Shown here piece by piece: positions 34,190 through 46,522 of a stretch of 64,000 bases of DNA. The notes beneath the pieces were generated by a model. That model made no database searches and was not told where the DNA came from. It worked only from the letters and a program-made list of their open reading frames with translations. Position 1 is the stretch's first letter, and every line of letters starts with the position of its first letter. This DNA comes from Diadema setosum (lineage: Eukaryota > Echinodermata > Echinoidea > Diadematoida > Diadematidae): positions 439,001-503,000 of the forward strand of contig CM067075.1 in NCBI GenBank assembly GCA_033980235.1, written 5' to 3'. The translations under genes and the position numbers were made by a program.

Positions 34190-35590
34190 AAAGTCCTGCG
34201 GTTACACTCCTGATGTAGTTACCACAGGATAGTTAACACCACCACCTGACGACCAAAGCTTCAGTACCACAGGAACTGTCCTGTGGTATTTTGGGACATT
34301 TCCACAGGAGAGTACACAGGCCATTACCACACAGCATTTCCACAGGGTAGTACCAAACATTACCACAGGAAACGTACCACATAGCATTACCACAAGGCAG
34401 TACCGCACATCATTACCATGATACCACATAATAGTACCACACAGGATAGATGAAAAAAAAAATCTTGGAGAATCAATAGCCCTAATCCCAAAATGGAACG
34501 TGATATGGGAGTGATGTATTTCAGGACGAACATGGCCCTCATACTTAATAACCTGTCCTACTCCTAATATATAGACTCAACGATATAAAATTACATGTTC
34601 ATAACAAAATTTATGACATGTGACATATAATATGATTTGCGTGGTACTGCTGTTTGGTTTCTTCCTGTGGTAAGTATATCCCAAAATACAACAGGAATAT
34701 CCTGTGGTATTTTTCTTTGGTACTTTCTGTTGTATTTTTTTTTCAGGTTTTACTTGGTGGTACTTCTGTGTGGTATTGTCCTGTGATAATTGTCTAAAAA
34801 TACCCCTTGAATATTCTGTGGTATACTTCTGTGTGGTTTTACTCACTCGGTACTACTGTGCGATAATGTATGTTTTTGCTGTATGGCACTCCTGTGTGGT
34901 AATGCTGTGTGGTATTGTCCTGTGGTAAATGGCCAAAAATACCTCATGTATATCCTGTGGTATATTTCGGTGTGGTATTGCTGCACGGTACTACTGTGCG
35001 ATAATGTATGTTTTTGCTGTGTGGTACTCCTGTGTGGCAATGCTGTATGGTATTGTCTTGTGGTAAATGACCGAAATACGACATGAATATGCTGTGGTAT
35101 TTGCCTGTGGTAATTTCTGTTGTATAATCTCAGGTTTTGTTGTGTGGTACTTCTGTGTGGTACTGCTGTATAGTACTGCTGTGTGATACTATATGTTTTT
35201 GCTGTGTGGTAATCCTGTGTCCTGTACAGTGGTATATGTCCCAAAAAACCACAGGAATATCCTGTGGTATAATTTTCCTGTGCTACATTCTTTTGTATTT
35301 TCGCAGGTTTTGCTGTGTGACAGTTCTGTGTGGTATTCCTGCGTTTTACTACAGTACTATGCAATACTGTATGGTTTTGCTGAATGGTACTCCTGCGTGG
35401 TACTGTTGTGTAGTATTGTCCTGTGGTATACTTTCTGTTGTATTTTGGCAGGTTTTACTGTGTGGTACATGTGTGATGCCGACAAGTACATGTACCACAT
35501 GGAGTAGCCTATACAATCCTGTGGTACGATACAGAACCACACAGTTCCTGTGACAAGTACCACAGGGAGTACCACAGGACATTCTTATAG
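34190..35590. repeat. TGTGGTA/TACCACA array, copy B
   Basis: Counterpart of 15,290-17,212, with the same layout: TACCACA-oriented part at 34,198-34,445, a 200-base spacer, then a TGTGGTA-oriented part at 34,640-35,475, closed by a short mixed end. It is about 500 bases shorter than copy A, so whole repeat units were gained or lost after duplication. Palindromes such as CCACAGGAATATCCTGTGG (35,251-35,269) are kept. Confidence 0.85.
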
Positions 35591-37984
35591 GGAGATCTTG
35601 TGCACTTATATTTCGCTTGTTTTGTTTGTTTATCTGTTATCACTTGTATTGTTACGTCTTGCAAATGGCGAATCAAAAATAATAATAATGATGATAATGA
35701 TAATAATTCGGTAGGTGTACCCACGCAGTGATTTTATGCACACCTCAATAATCGTATACCTTGTACCATGTTTAAGGTGCGCACGTAATCCGTGGTACAC
35801 ACATCCATTTCATGCACCAAGGTGCGATAAACCTGGCCACCATGGTTCTTTTCGCCTCGCACAGCTTCTGACAATGCCATGCAAGCTGTACACTAATGTC
35901 TGAAGTTCTGCAAAGGCAGGCTGCAACAAATAAGAAACACATTTTATTCAAAATAATAGAGCAATGTACATAGGCCTAAAGGCGGAATATTTCCAGTTTG
36001 GTTGTTTTTTCATAATCATATTTAGCTACTCAATAGTGATGCAGCCATGCGTGGATTGTTGTCTCACTTGGCGGGGAATCCCACAGACTGTTACGGAGGT
36101 GCTTTACAGTTTCCCATCACAATGCAATAGGCTAGGAGCTAGCTGCTAGTAATAAACCCCACTTATTGTATAGCTCAAAAGGTTTGACCCCTTAGAATTT
36201 ACTGGGACCACCCTCAAAAAAAAAAGAAAAAAGAGATAGCGCATCAGCCAAACCCCTGCTATGAGGGCGAGGTTCGTCCCAAGCTCTCCCACCCCCCCCC
36301 CCCCCCCGATGCAATTTACCCCATGGAGCCCATGGACCAAACTTGGTCAGAAGAAAGTAGGGTATAGGGTCATAAATACTTACATAGTAAAAATATAAAA
36401 ACTGACGAAATATCTGATCGGGAAAAGGGTTGCCAGACCGCCCCCTTGGGCCCCTGGGACCCCCTAAACTCTATGTGGGTTGAATTTATCCAATGTAGTA
36501 TGTGAACAGGTAAAGGCCTATATAATGAATTAGAAAAGCTTACAACTTAAATACACAATATATGGGCAAGAAAGGGGTTGCCAAACCTTCCCCCCCCCCC
36601 CCCAACCCTTAACCATGTCCCCGCTCCCTGCACTTAGTGAAAGGGGTATAATTTACCCAATGTATAGCCTTCGGGATAAACATGGTACTATTCAGGTATA
36701 GGCCTAAACGATGAAATTACAAAAACTGACAATGTGCACTCAGCAAAAAGAAAAAAGTAAATACTTTTTCAATCTTATATGACATATTTCTCATACATGT
36801 TATCTCAAAGGTAATGCACTATATTATGAAAGGTTACTTAATTGGCCATCAACCTGGATACGTCAATAAAAAGGTAAACTTTGCGCATGAGTGAACACCT
36901 TGTTTTTTTTTCCTTTCAAAGGCACAGAAGTAAAAATTGCAAAAATCAGTTGCTATTCATGAGTGCTCTTTAGTGCTTTCCCTTGTAACAATACGGCAAA
37001 AGACAAATTGAAGACAATGAAAAACACGAATAAAGTTGCAAATATAAAGATTTGACCTTTATAATATCTTTGAAACCAAACAGCTCAAAAAGGCAGAAAA
37101 ATGAGGAAACTCTAGAATCATTTCTCACATACAGATTCAAAAGAAATGAGTGGAGAAGCAATGTAAAGAAAAATGGTAGGAATTTGAATTGATTTCTCAA
37201 ATTAAAAGAACAATTGTAAATGATATTAAACTCTTGTATTTGACTTATGAAATGTCAATTACTAAATCAAAATAATGAATTAAAGGTATTATATTAAATA
37301 ATTTTTGTGCCCTTACTTCCTATGTCACTCAACCTTTGAGTTGACAGGAAATTTTTATTTTCCCCCTTTAGTTTCCAACTTTGCATTAGTTTGTGGTTAT
37401 AAAGAAATAAACAGATCGAAAACTTACATTTGCTGTTTCATTCATGTCTCTCATTGTTTTAAACTGGTCTTTTGTTATTGTTGCTATCTTAAATGGCATT
37501 TCCAAATGAAAGACAAATGTCAATTGTTGCAGTTTTTACTTTTTGCTTTGGAGGGCAAAAACGAATGAGTTCACTCATTCGCAAAGGTTCCTTTAATAGT
37601 GACCCACTGGTTTGATAGCCAATTAGATTAGCTTTGATAAGGTATACAATGCATTGATTTTCATCAAAATCTTCTGTGAAAAATATGATCTCGTAAGAGT
37701 GTTTACCTTCTTTTCTTTCTTTTTTTTTGGGAGGGGGTGGGGCTGAGTGTATCTGGTCACAGAAAAGGGGTGGACAAATCGCCCCTGGGACAACCACTTC
37801 CCAACCCCCCAACCCCCACACCACCACCACACACAAATTTACATACATAAGCTATAGAAACCCACGTGTGTATCGTACGTAGTAATGTCACAGATATTAC
37901 GAAGGAAGGTGTATAATGGTACATGATATCTTTTTCATCCATGCATACACACAAAGGGCTAATTTTTATCAATCTGTCTACTTT
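35591..37984. other. Duplicated spacer with poly-C tracts, copy B
   Basis: Counterpart of 17,213-19,454 (shared TTGTACCATGTT, CGTGGTACACAC and GGGGAATCCCACAGACTGTT). Poly-C or poly-G tracts lie at 36,291, 36,589 and 37,728. No conserved frame. Confidence 0.55.
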
Positions 37985-38705
37985 AATTCTATTCAATTCA
38001 AACTTTATTTCATTTTTCGAGAAGAACATAAACGTTTCACTTTCTTTGGTAACAGAGAATAAGATTGCATAATCAAAACAAAGTAAACTGAGAAAAATAA
38101 TTGTAGAACCTTAGAGTTACAAATACGTTGTCATGAAAATTGATTGAAGTGGTATAGACGATAACAATACGCAAAACATTGAAAAATGGAGGGATCTACT
38201 AAAAAGACACGTCTTGTAAAATGTAGGCCTCTCAGGTACATAATGTCAAATAGAAAAAAAAACTGATGCAAAAAGGGGAAAAAAGAATGGGACAAAAGTC
38301 TGGAAGCCCACTAAGAAGAGAGATTTACAAACAAATAAACTAACACGCATATAAACATTAAACGAGACTGGGACGACGAAACTAATAAAGGAAGACTAAA
38401 ATACAAGACAGAATGAGACAAGACTAAACATAACAGGAAGAAAATACAACGGACAGAAAGGTATGACAGATCCTCGACGGAATTATATAAAAAGAGAATG
38501 GGATGCGTTGAAAGGATACAGAATTATAGAGAAAAAGAGAGAAATAGATGCAGAGGTAATAAAATCTAATCTACTCTGTAAGTGTCTCAGGACAACAAGG
38601 ACGAGAAAACACATGACAGTATATTATTTGTTACCAAAGTTCTTCGAAAAGGAATCTACAATAAGAAAACAGGAAGGAACTTTATTATCCTTTTAAATAA
38701 ATAAA

Positions 38706-38771
<66 letters not shown>

Positions 38772-39122
38772 GGGGGGGGGGGCATTTTTATATCATTATT
38801 CAGAAAATTCCAATAAGTTGGGCCAGTATGTGTTCTTAGCAAAAATCGTTCGTAAAAGAGGTAAATGAAATTCATTGAAACGTCGAGTAGGATACTCATG
38901 GAATGATTGATTACTTAGAAACATAGAATCTAAAACGGACGGAAGTGAGTTGTTGCTGTACATATACATAAATTGCCCAAAATTAGATAAAAACAAATCT
39001 TTGATTTTTCGCAGCTTATTAGAGGCAAATAACAAATTTGAGTGGGAGGGTATGGAAGGATAACAGATGACACGGAGAGCTTTATATTGTAGAAGAAACA
39101 CTCTATCCAGTAGGTCCTGGTG
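37985..39122 (-). pseudogene. CR1/L2-like LINE 3' fragment, copy B, with AT microsatellite
   Basis: The minus strand gives LDRVFLLQYKALRVI, MYSNNSLPSVLDSMF and NQSFHEYPTRRFNEF, the counterpart of 20,450-21,570. The 3' end is at about 37,985, without the MITE that interrupts copy A. A (TA)n run occupies 38,708-38,772. The upstream end is cut at 39,122 by the 3.2 kb transposon and continues at 42,328 (AGTGTTGCCCGAAACTAAAA). Confidence 0.75.
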
Positions 39123-42100
39123 GGCTTACTTCGTTCCTTCGGGTGTTCGCGTTCGCGTCGGGTGGTGGCGTTACCCGACATTTCGTAGATTAGGTGCCCT
39201 AATATACGAAGGGTCGGGTAAGGAGGGGTTAAATAATTACAGTTTAATACAGATAATCCTTGACATAAGGCTGATCGCTTAACGCGACTATACGTAAAAA
39301 AGTGTCATTCAAGTGACGAAGTATCGGGTGAATCAGGGACGGCGAAACCAGTGAATAAATCAAAGCAAAAGACATCAAACAGGTCACAAAATAGCACAAA
39401 AATGGCAATAACAAATAAAAGAGTATAAAATATCCCCAGAAACATAATTTTATGGCTAAATAAAACAATAGCATTACAGGATTGAGAATATGAATATTTA
39501 AACTTCCGATGAAAACAGCAAATCAATAAGCGTTAACATGAAGCGTTTTATTGCAAAACGCGCTCACTCCATTCTTGTTAATTTGATTGATTGATTGATT
39601 GATTGTCTACTCTGGAACTTCTTTGTACATCGGATATCACAGCACAATAAACATTAAATACATCACAGGTACAGCGCAGATATATCACAGAATACGAATG
39701 AAACTAACTCATACTAACATACAATATATATTATGCAGGGCTCGCTCCACAATAACTTTTATTCGACATTCATTTCAGCATCTTCCGGAGCCGAACATTA
39801 TCCTTAATCATTTCAAAACGCAAAATCAAACATCCAACATTTATTTTAGTATCATACGGAGTGGAATATTACCATTATTTTTTTCCAAAATTAAAAGCAA
39901 GCATCTGACATTTATTTTGGCATCTTACGGAGCCGATTGTTACCGCTGTCCATTTCCAAAAGTAAAAGGCAAACATCCGACTTTTTTTTTGGTGGCCCGA
40001 TCGGATTATCAAAATCTTCATTTCTGAAATTTTGGTGGCCCGACGTGCTTTTTTGATGGGCCGGGCCACCGGGCCACAGTGAATGTCGAGCCCTGGCATA
40101 TGTACCATAACACCATAATACATCAACCCGATCCACATTTACAACTATACAAAAACTATTAATATAATTATATCACTTGTATACAATTATTCAACACATA
40201 AATATATTCATTATACTATCGTTTCCTGCATCATCATTATATTCACCAAACAGTATATAACCTACATATCCCAATGTATGTTTTTTTTTCTCATTCACTC
40301 CAAAAGAAATATTCCAATTATAGGCCTAGTTATACCGCTGCCGTGGCAGCGCCTTATAAAAATAACACAAAGTGTGTCTTACATAAATACACATATAAAT
40401 CATTGCGCATTCCAAATTTAAAGTAATATTACTTAAATACTGTGGAAATATTCGCCCCACAAAATTTTAGGAAAATTAAATTACCATTGCGATGCTTTCT
40501 CCAACAAACGCACACGAGAACCATATCCCACAAATCTACACACGTCTCAATTTCATCATATACACTAAATTTAGATTCACTTGCTTCAAACTTGTGTAAA
40601 TAATCACTCAGAATCACCATATACCCCAGATTTCATCATAATCAATTCAGAACTGATAAATAAAACCCAATAACATCGCGACGCAAACTTTGCGACGAAC
40701 CGCCCGACCAACCACTACACAAATTTATTACTATACACTTTGGGTATCTTATACACTTTGGGTATTCGGAAGTATAGTACAAAATAGGTACACATAGTAG
40801 TTTCACATTTCACTACATTTCCATGATATAAGAATTTTGAGTTTGAAGATTGATATTATGATAGAGAGGTGATACTAGAGGCATAACTTGTTTGAAGTTG
40901 GGTCAAAATGACGCAAACTATATAAGATGCTACATCTTTGAAAAATGTCGTTTTTTCCAATTATCTCCATTACATCTATGATTTGATGCTTACATGTATG
41001 TCACATAAAAAATAAAGCAAATAATTAAAAAAAAAACATGTCAGGGCCATTAACGGCCGTATTTACTTACTATTTTGATAATTAAGCACATTGCAGCCAA
41101 GAAACCCCCATTTCATCCTCTATTAGGTCCTATGGAAACTATGAAAACTTACAGACATGGTTGTCAGTGTACGCTTGCTATGGCAACCAGATACATGGAC
41201 ATGGCTAAATTATGTTAAAATGTTTGCAACAAAATTACGTACACAGAATCTATGCTCATTCAATCCCAAAGTTTGCATTTTGCACAGTCTATAGGGTCGA
41301 CAAAACGGGTACATGGTAAAGCAGAGAACATGAACTGAACCAATTAATCAGAGTTCTGTGAGTCTACTTTGACCAACCAAACAAACTAATGCAGTTTTGA
41401 ATATTACAGAAAGGGATTAAAAAGTTTCACAATCTTATCAAATTTTGAAGGGATTCTTTCATGCACCGGTAAATAGATTCTGATATCTGAAAAGAATTCC
41501 ATCTTTTCAGTCAAACAACACAAGTATTCGCAGCGATCTGAAAGAATGTCTCCATTAATGATACTATGTGGTTTTGTACAATAAAGGACATTTATCATGA
41601 AATAGGTCCCCACTCCTTTCACCGCCATTGAGTTACACGTATCCTACAAGTTTAGTGTACATTTCGTCATAGTGCAGCCGGTGGCTGCTATCAACCTCCA
41701 TAGACTTTGCACATGGTAAAGACACACGCACCTAGAGGGGACCGATATCACGATTCAGCCCAATAAAGTCCATGGAGGTGGTATGAGCTAGCTGTCACCA
41801 GCAATGAAGAAATGAGTGGAGACAGAAACCACGATAATGCCGATCACAATGTTGTCAAGATGTTCGAATAGAACAGGAAGGACCAGATCGTTGTGATCCA
41901 CGAGTCGAGTTGAGACAACTAAAACTTTCGCCGCACATACTGTACAATATGAATGGCCGTCCATTGAAACCTGCATTATCACTTTATCGCAAGCGAGCGT
42001 ATCGCTTTGCCATAGTTATGCACGGCGAGCATTATGTGCTGCTAGCCTTGTATACAAACGCTTGTGATAATTTTTTCAGAGTAAAAACGTAGGAATACAA

Positions 42101-42318
42101 TCGCGTATTCTGAGATAAAACACGCGAACGTTCGTAAATTTGCACTGGCTTTTTCTCGAAGATTCGGGTAAGCTGTACCCGACATTTCGTAAATAATAGG
42201 GGTCTAATTCTCAAATGCTCCACCCGACCCTTCGTATATTAGGGCATATAATCTACAAAAGGTCGTGTATCGTGACCACCCGACCCGAACGCGATCACCC
42301 GATGAAACGAAGTAAGCC
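39123..42318. mobile_element. 3.2 kb non-autonomous DNA transposon with ~95 bp TIRs
   Basis: Left GGCTTACTTCGTTCCTTCGG and right CGATCACCCGATGAAACGAA followed by GTAAGCC are inverted matches. The match continues inward over about 95 bases, including CCCTAATATACGAAGGGTCG at the left and CGACCCTTCGTATATTAGGG at the right. Flanks are GTCCTGGTG (39,114-39,122) and GCTCTGGTG (42,319-42,327), a decayed 9 bp target duplication. Unit A has the uninterrupted site (AGTAGGTTCTTTTGAGTGTT). Long TIRs and 9 bp duplications fit the MULE class (inference). No transposase is recognisable; frames at 40,429-40,620, 41,404-41,628 and 41,910-42,092 match nothing I know. Confidence 0.85.
39734..40098. mobile_element. 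MITE nested in the 3.2 kb transposon, with internal tandem repeats
   Basis: GCAGGGCTCG at the left end and CGAGCCCTGGC at the right end are inverted. Inside, about three copies of a ~70 bp unit (containing ACATTTATTTT, then ATC.TACGGAG and TTACC) lie in 39,770-39,985. GGTGGCCCGA-type motifs follow, with a local GGGCCGGGCCACCGGGCCAC palindrome. Confidence 0.65.
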
Positions 42319-42542
42319 GCTCTGGTGAGTGTTGCCCGAAACTAAAACACCATAATCAAGATAAGGCAATACCAATGACGAGTATAAGATGATTAATGAT
42401 TTTTAAGGGATACAAATTCATACTTGTGTTGTGTGCCCCCTTGGCCAACCTGTAGGCACCTACATCATAGCTAGCAGTTGTATGCTAATTTGATTTTTTT
42501 TTTTGGATATAATTGTAGTGTGTAATTATGCTGTAATAGCGC

Positions 42543-42570
42543 AAACACACAGACACACAGACACACGCAC

Positions 42571-42610
<40 letters not shown>

Positions 42611-42735
42611 ACACACACAAACAAACAAACACCAGTGGTGTATCCAGAGGGCGGCGCAACGGGCGTTAAACCGGGAGGCGCATTTTTTATTTACACGCAA
42701 GCCTGTGGTTTTTCCGCAATGAATTTTCTTAAACG
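42543..42735. repeat. CA microsatellite and truncated GGATCC-type element
   Basis: CA run at 42,543-42,630, then CCAGTGGTGTATCCAGAGGG, then CCGGGAGGCGCATTTTTTAT with TTACACGCAAGCCTGTGG. The last part recurs in inverse orientation at 61,475-61,530. It closes unit B. Confidence 0.7.
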
Positions 42736-42946
42736 CCTGCGAAGAGTCTAATTGCCACCACCACGCCCCCACTACCACACACCGCGCGCGATTTGAGTTC
42801 CGTAGGCTGCTAGGATGTTTGGAGATAGATACATTGTACATGTATGTAACGTAATTCTCAACTATGGTAGCTCAGTTCATGTACTCGTGCCACAACAGCT
42901 TTCTCCTACTCGAGTGCAGACTTTCTAGCACATTTGCGTTTAGAGG

Positions 42947-43000
42947 ATGGCTGATGTCCATGAAGTTGAAGTAGAAATGCCCATTCCCACTGAATTGCAG
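42947..43000 (+). CDS. MULE-derived gene, exon 1
   Basis: Encodes residues 1-18, starting at AGGATGGCTG. Donor GTAGGT. Acidic start MADVHEVEVEM. This is the least certain exon, since it is short and chosen from context; phase 0 matches exon 2. Confidence 0.6.
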
Positions 43001-46000
43001 GTAGGTAACACAACAGTTATAAAAAGTGAGGCATTTCTTCAGTCGAAAACCACTCGAAGTAAACCGTTTAACGTTGTCGTTAATAGATCTATATTGAATT
43101 CATCGTATAATAGGCCTACTCTACTACTAGTACCACCACTGCCGTACCACTCCCTCCCCGTAGGCCTATCTACGGTTTCATAGTGTATGCTGCATTTATA
43201 ATACTAGAATATTACAGGATTAGCCTTACCGGATGCAAAATACAGTTAAACTCGCCTAAGTCGACATCGCATATGTCGAATAATCGCGTAAGTCGATGAT
43301 TTTAAAAAGTCCCGATTTTTCCCCATTGACTTACGTGTATTAATTCACTCACAAGTCGAATTTTGTCAGTCGAATACTCGCCTATGTCGATGAAATTTCA
43401 AGAACGCTTTCACGGAAAAACCATTGAATTCACTGTGCCTAAGTCGAATAAGACTTTATTGTGTAATAAATCACTGTCATTATTCATTATTTATTACTCA
43501 TTATTATTTTGTTTGTCAGATAAGTTTGAGGTGACAAAAAAAATGATCTAACGTATCAAAATTCAAAGCGATCGCATGAACTCGTTGAACTCTCTTCGTG
43601 TTTGGAGGTCCGCTGGTACAGCCCTGTCAGCTGTCGCGCTACGTACGTACAGCGACTGGGCTGTGTCTTGCTCCACTCGCAGTAAAAGGCGTTTGCACAG
43701 TACACATGCGTTCATTTACATGTACAGTATTGAGCTTGCAGTGTAGTCTGGGCATTTGCAGTGCCGTGCAGTGGAGTGGTATGGACGAAGCTGCTGGGTT
43801 TTCAAAGCGGAAAGTAGGGGGAAAGTTACGGGCACGGGTAAATCAGAATTGCACCTCTACACGCATTTCAAGCCACGGTATGGTAAACTGGAATCAATCA
43901 CTGCTCAAATATCGTTCATATTCACTTCCCCAAGGTTTAACAAGGGTGTAAAGTAATCGGACCTGTGCCAATACTAATGCACTGTCCATGCAGAGTAGAC
44001 AACATACACATGTACAGGGTACATTATACATAATTATGTACGTGTGGTGTAACTGTAAGTCGATTTTTTCGACTTACGCACAAGTCGAAAATCGCCTAAG
44101 TCGATGTGTTTTGCTCAGTCCCGAGAAGATCGACTTATGCGAGTTTAACTGTAGCGACTGACCTGAATTGCGTCTTAGTAGTATAGGTTAAATTTACTCC
44201 TATAGTTAAGGTACTGCATGTATTCTACTGATCCTTTGTCTTAAGTTAATAAAAGGAAACCAAAACCCGAAAGAGAAATGTGCATTTAGTACGTGAAAGC
44301 AGCAACATTGATTGACTGCAACATTTAAACTTTAGTTCTATGTATTTTTTTTTTTTTTGGGGGGGGGGGGCTATATGATATCAATAGGATAGGGAGCATA
44401 CATCTGGTATCACTATATCAGTGAAACCTTGAGGAAAAACGGACAAACGATGCAAAAGATATGAATTTGTAAAGTTAACTTTTGGACACTTGGTGGTGTT
44501 GGAACGTACAGTGTAAGTCATTATACGACAAGATGCATCACCATGAGGAGACTAAACGTTAGACCTAGGTCTAACATTTTTTTTTTTTAAAGCTTTTTTC
44601 TACTGAGTCTACTATTATATATAGAGTTTTAATACAATGTCATGTGTGGACAGCAATAACATAATTGATAAAGAACATTACATAATGAAATTCTACAAGA
44701 ATTCATTTTTCATGAAAATTACACATTCAATCAACTTGATTACAAATTTATTAGATCTAGGCCTAGTATAATCATTTCCCTGCTTTTTGAAAACAGTTAA
44801 CATACTTATATTTGTCAATAGTCTTAAAAGTCCTCTTTAATTATGCTAGAAAAGTGAAATTATGCTTGCTGGATTTCTTTTATGGCCCCAAATTACAATT
44901 TAGCTAGCTGAACATTGATTGATAGTCAAACAGAGTTAGCTCTAATAAGAACATTCTGGTATAGCACCATCTGAGGTAAACTTTCCATGTCTTGTCAGTA
45001 TCAAATTCACATTAAAATGCATGCACAGCCTATGGTTTGTGTTTGTTATGTATCTAAGGTGCCATAATGCACTCCGTTACTGTTGTCAAAAGATGACCCT
45101 GAAAATGATAATATTATTGAAAGATGGAGTGGATCTCCCAAAACTTGTCAAACTTTTACAGTTCTTTATACTTCTAAGATTGACCCCATGTGTGAAAATA
45201 TAAAGAGGATAATTCGTTTGGATTTAATATTTCCTTAAATGGATAGAAAGCAATCTTGATTTGATTTTGTCTTGCAGGCTGTTCTGCCAGATGGGTACAG
45301 TTACATCGTGTCTGACTTTAGTTTGAAGGAGACGGGATTTGAGGCCAAACTAAAGATCGATTCTGAGGATGCTGACAAGTGGAAATCCGACTTTTCAGAG
45401 GCATCGAAGTGTACCTGGAGGGTACATAGAACGTACCCTAAATCTGGAAAATATGTTCTGTTCAAGGTATTTGTTTACTGTTCAACTGTTCAAGTAAATT
45501 ACAGAAAAGTGCATTTTTTATGTAAATCTATCATTGACGTATTACATTAAACTGGTGTACAGCAGGTTTTTCCTATAAGTACTCTTGAAAAGCATGTGCT
45601 GAAAACTACTGAATAGTAGTACTCCCCTAGCGAGACTAGGCATGGATGAAAATCAGAAAATACAGAGCAGCTATTTGTAGATGAAAGTGTTAGACTAAAG
45701 GATGTTTAATGAATGTAATCCTGGATCACCCTATGTTATCTTAATCTGCTGATAGTTCTCAAGCAATTTTATCTGCAATTGAGAGGGCCATTTTACATCA
45801 TAGCCTGATATACAAATGGGTCTATAGAATTTATAAATCATAAATGTCTGTCATGATTATAAAAGTGGATGACTATGCATCATATTATTCCATGCATCAG
45901 TAAACATAGTCCTTCCTGTCATTTTGTCGTATGTCATGAATCTGCTACAGTGTAGATTGATATCAATGTAGTTTTCATAATGTAATCAATTTATTTTCAC

Positions 46001-46479
46001 ATTTTGCCCCTAAGTTTGACTCAATGAATGAATTTAGTGTTATGATAATGACAACAATGTTTGCAATCAATCCATAAGAAAAACAATTTTAGATTGTATT
46101 CCTCATTTTATTTTTTTTTCTTTAACAGCTCTATACTTATGAAGGACGTTCTCCTTCCATATAGGTATTATGTTGTTAATGTAGTTGTCCAATTACAATT
46201 TCTTTTATAGAAAGACTACAGATGTCATCATGGACAACAAAGGAAATTGAAAACAGGAACATCTCGACACAGCAAGGATGTGGGGTGCTGCTCCAGTCTG
46301 CATATTACTGTGCTGAGATCAACGATATCTAGAGGGAGGCTGAGCAGGTAGTACTTTTCCAATTAATGAGATTTCATTCATACATAAGTGAATGATATTA
46401 AGCGACATGTCTGTTGCAGTAGTGTAATATTCTGTGAAAGTGCAAAAAAATATATATATAAATTGAAAAAAAATGTATA

Positions 46480-46522
<43 letters not shown>

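Larger units (their letters stand above)
22560..42660 (+). repeat. Tandem segmental duplication, unit B
   Basis: Unit B is the right copy, in the same orientation. It carries the second B-box gene, the second TGTGGTA array, the fuller Penelope-like remnant and the second LINE 3' fragment. It differs from A by several insertions: 25,717-25,746, 26,062-26,249, 27,487-28,450 and 39,123-42,318. Coding parts are much more similar than spacer parts, so the duplication is not recent. Confidence 0.85.

Noticed and set aside
41404..42092. Frames of 60-74 residues inside the 3.2 kb transposon as its transposase
   Set aside because: Short, on different strands, with no DDE or zinc-finger motifs.
43598..43956. 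Pogo transposase inside the CAGTTAAACTCG element
   Set aside because: The frame is short and lacks the CENP-B-type helix-turn-helix and any DDE segment, so the element is called non-autonomous.
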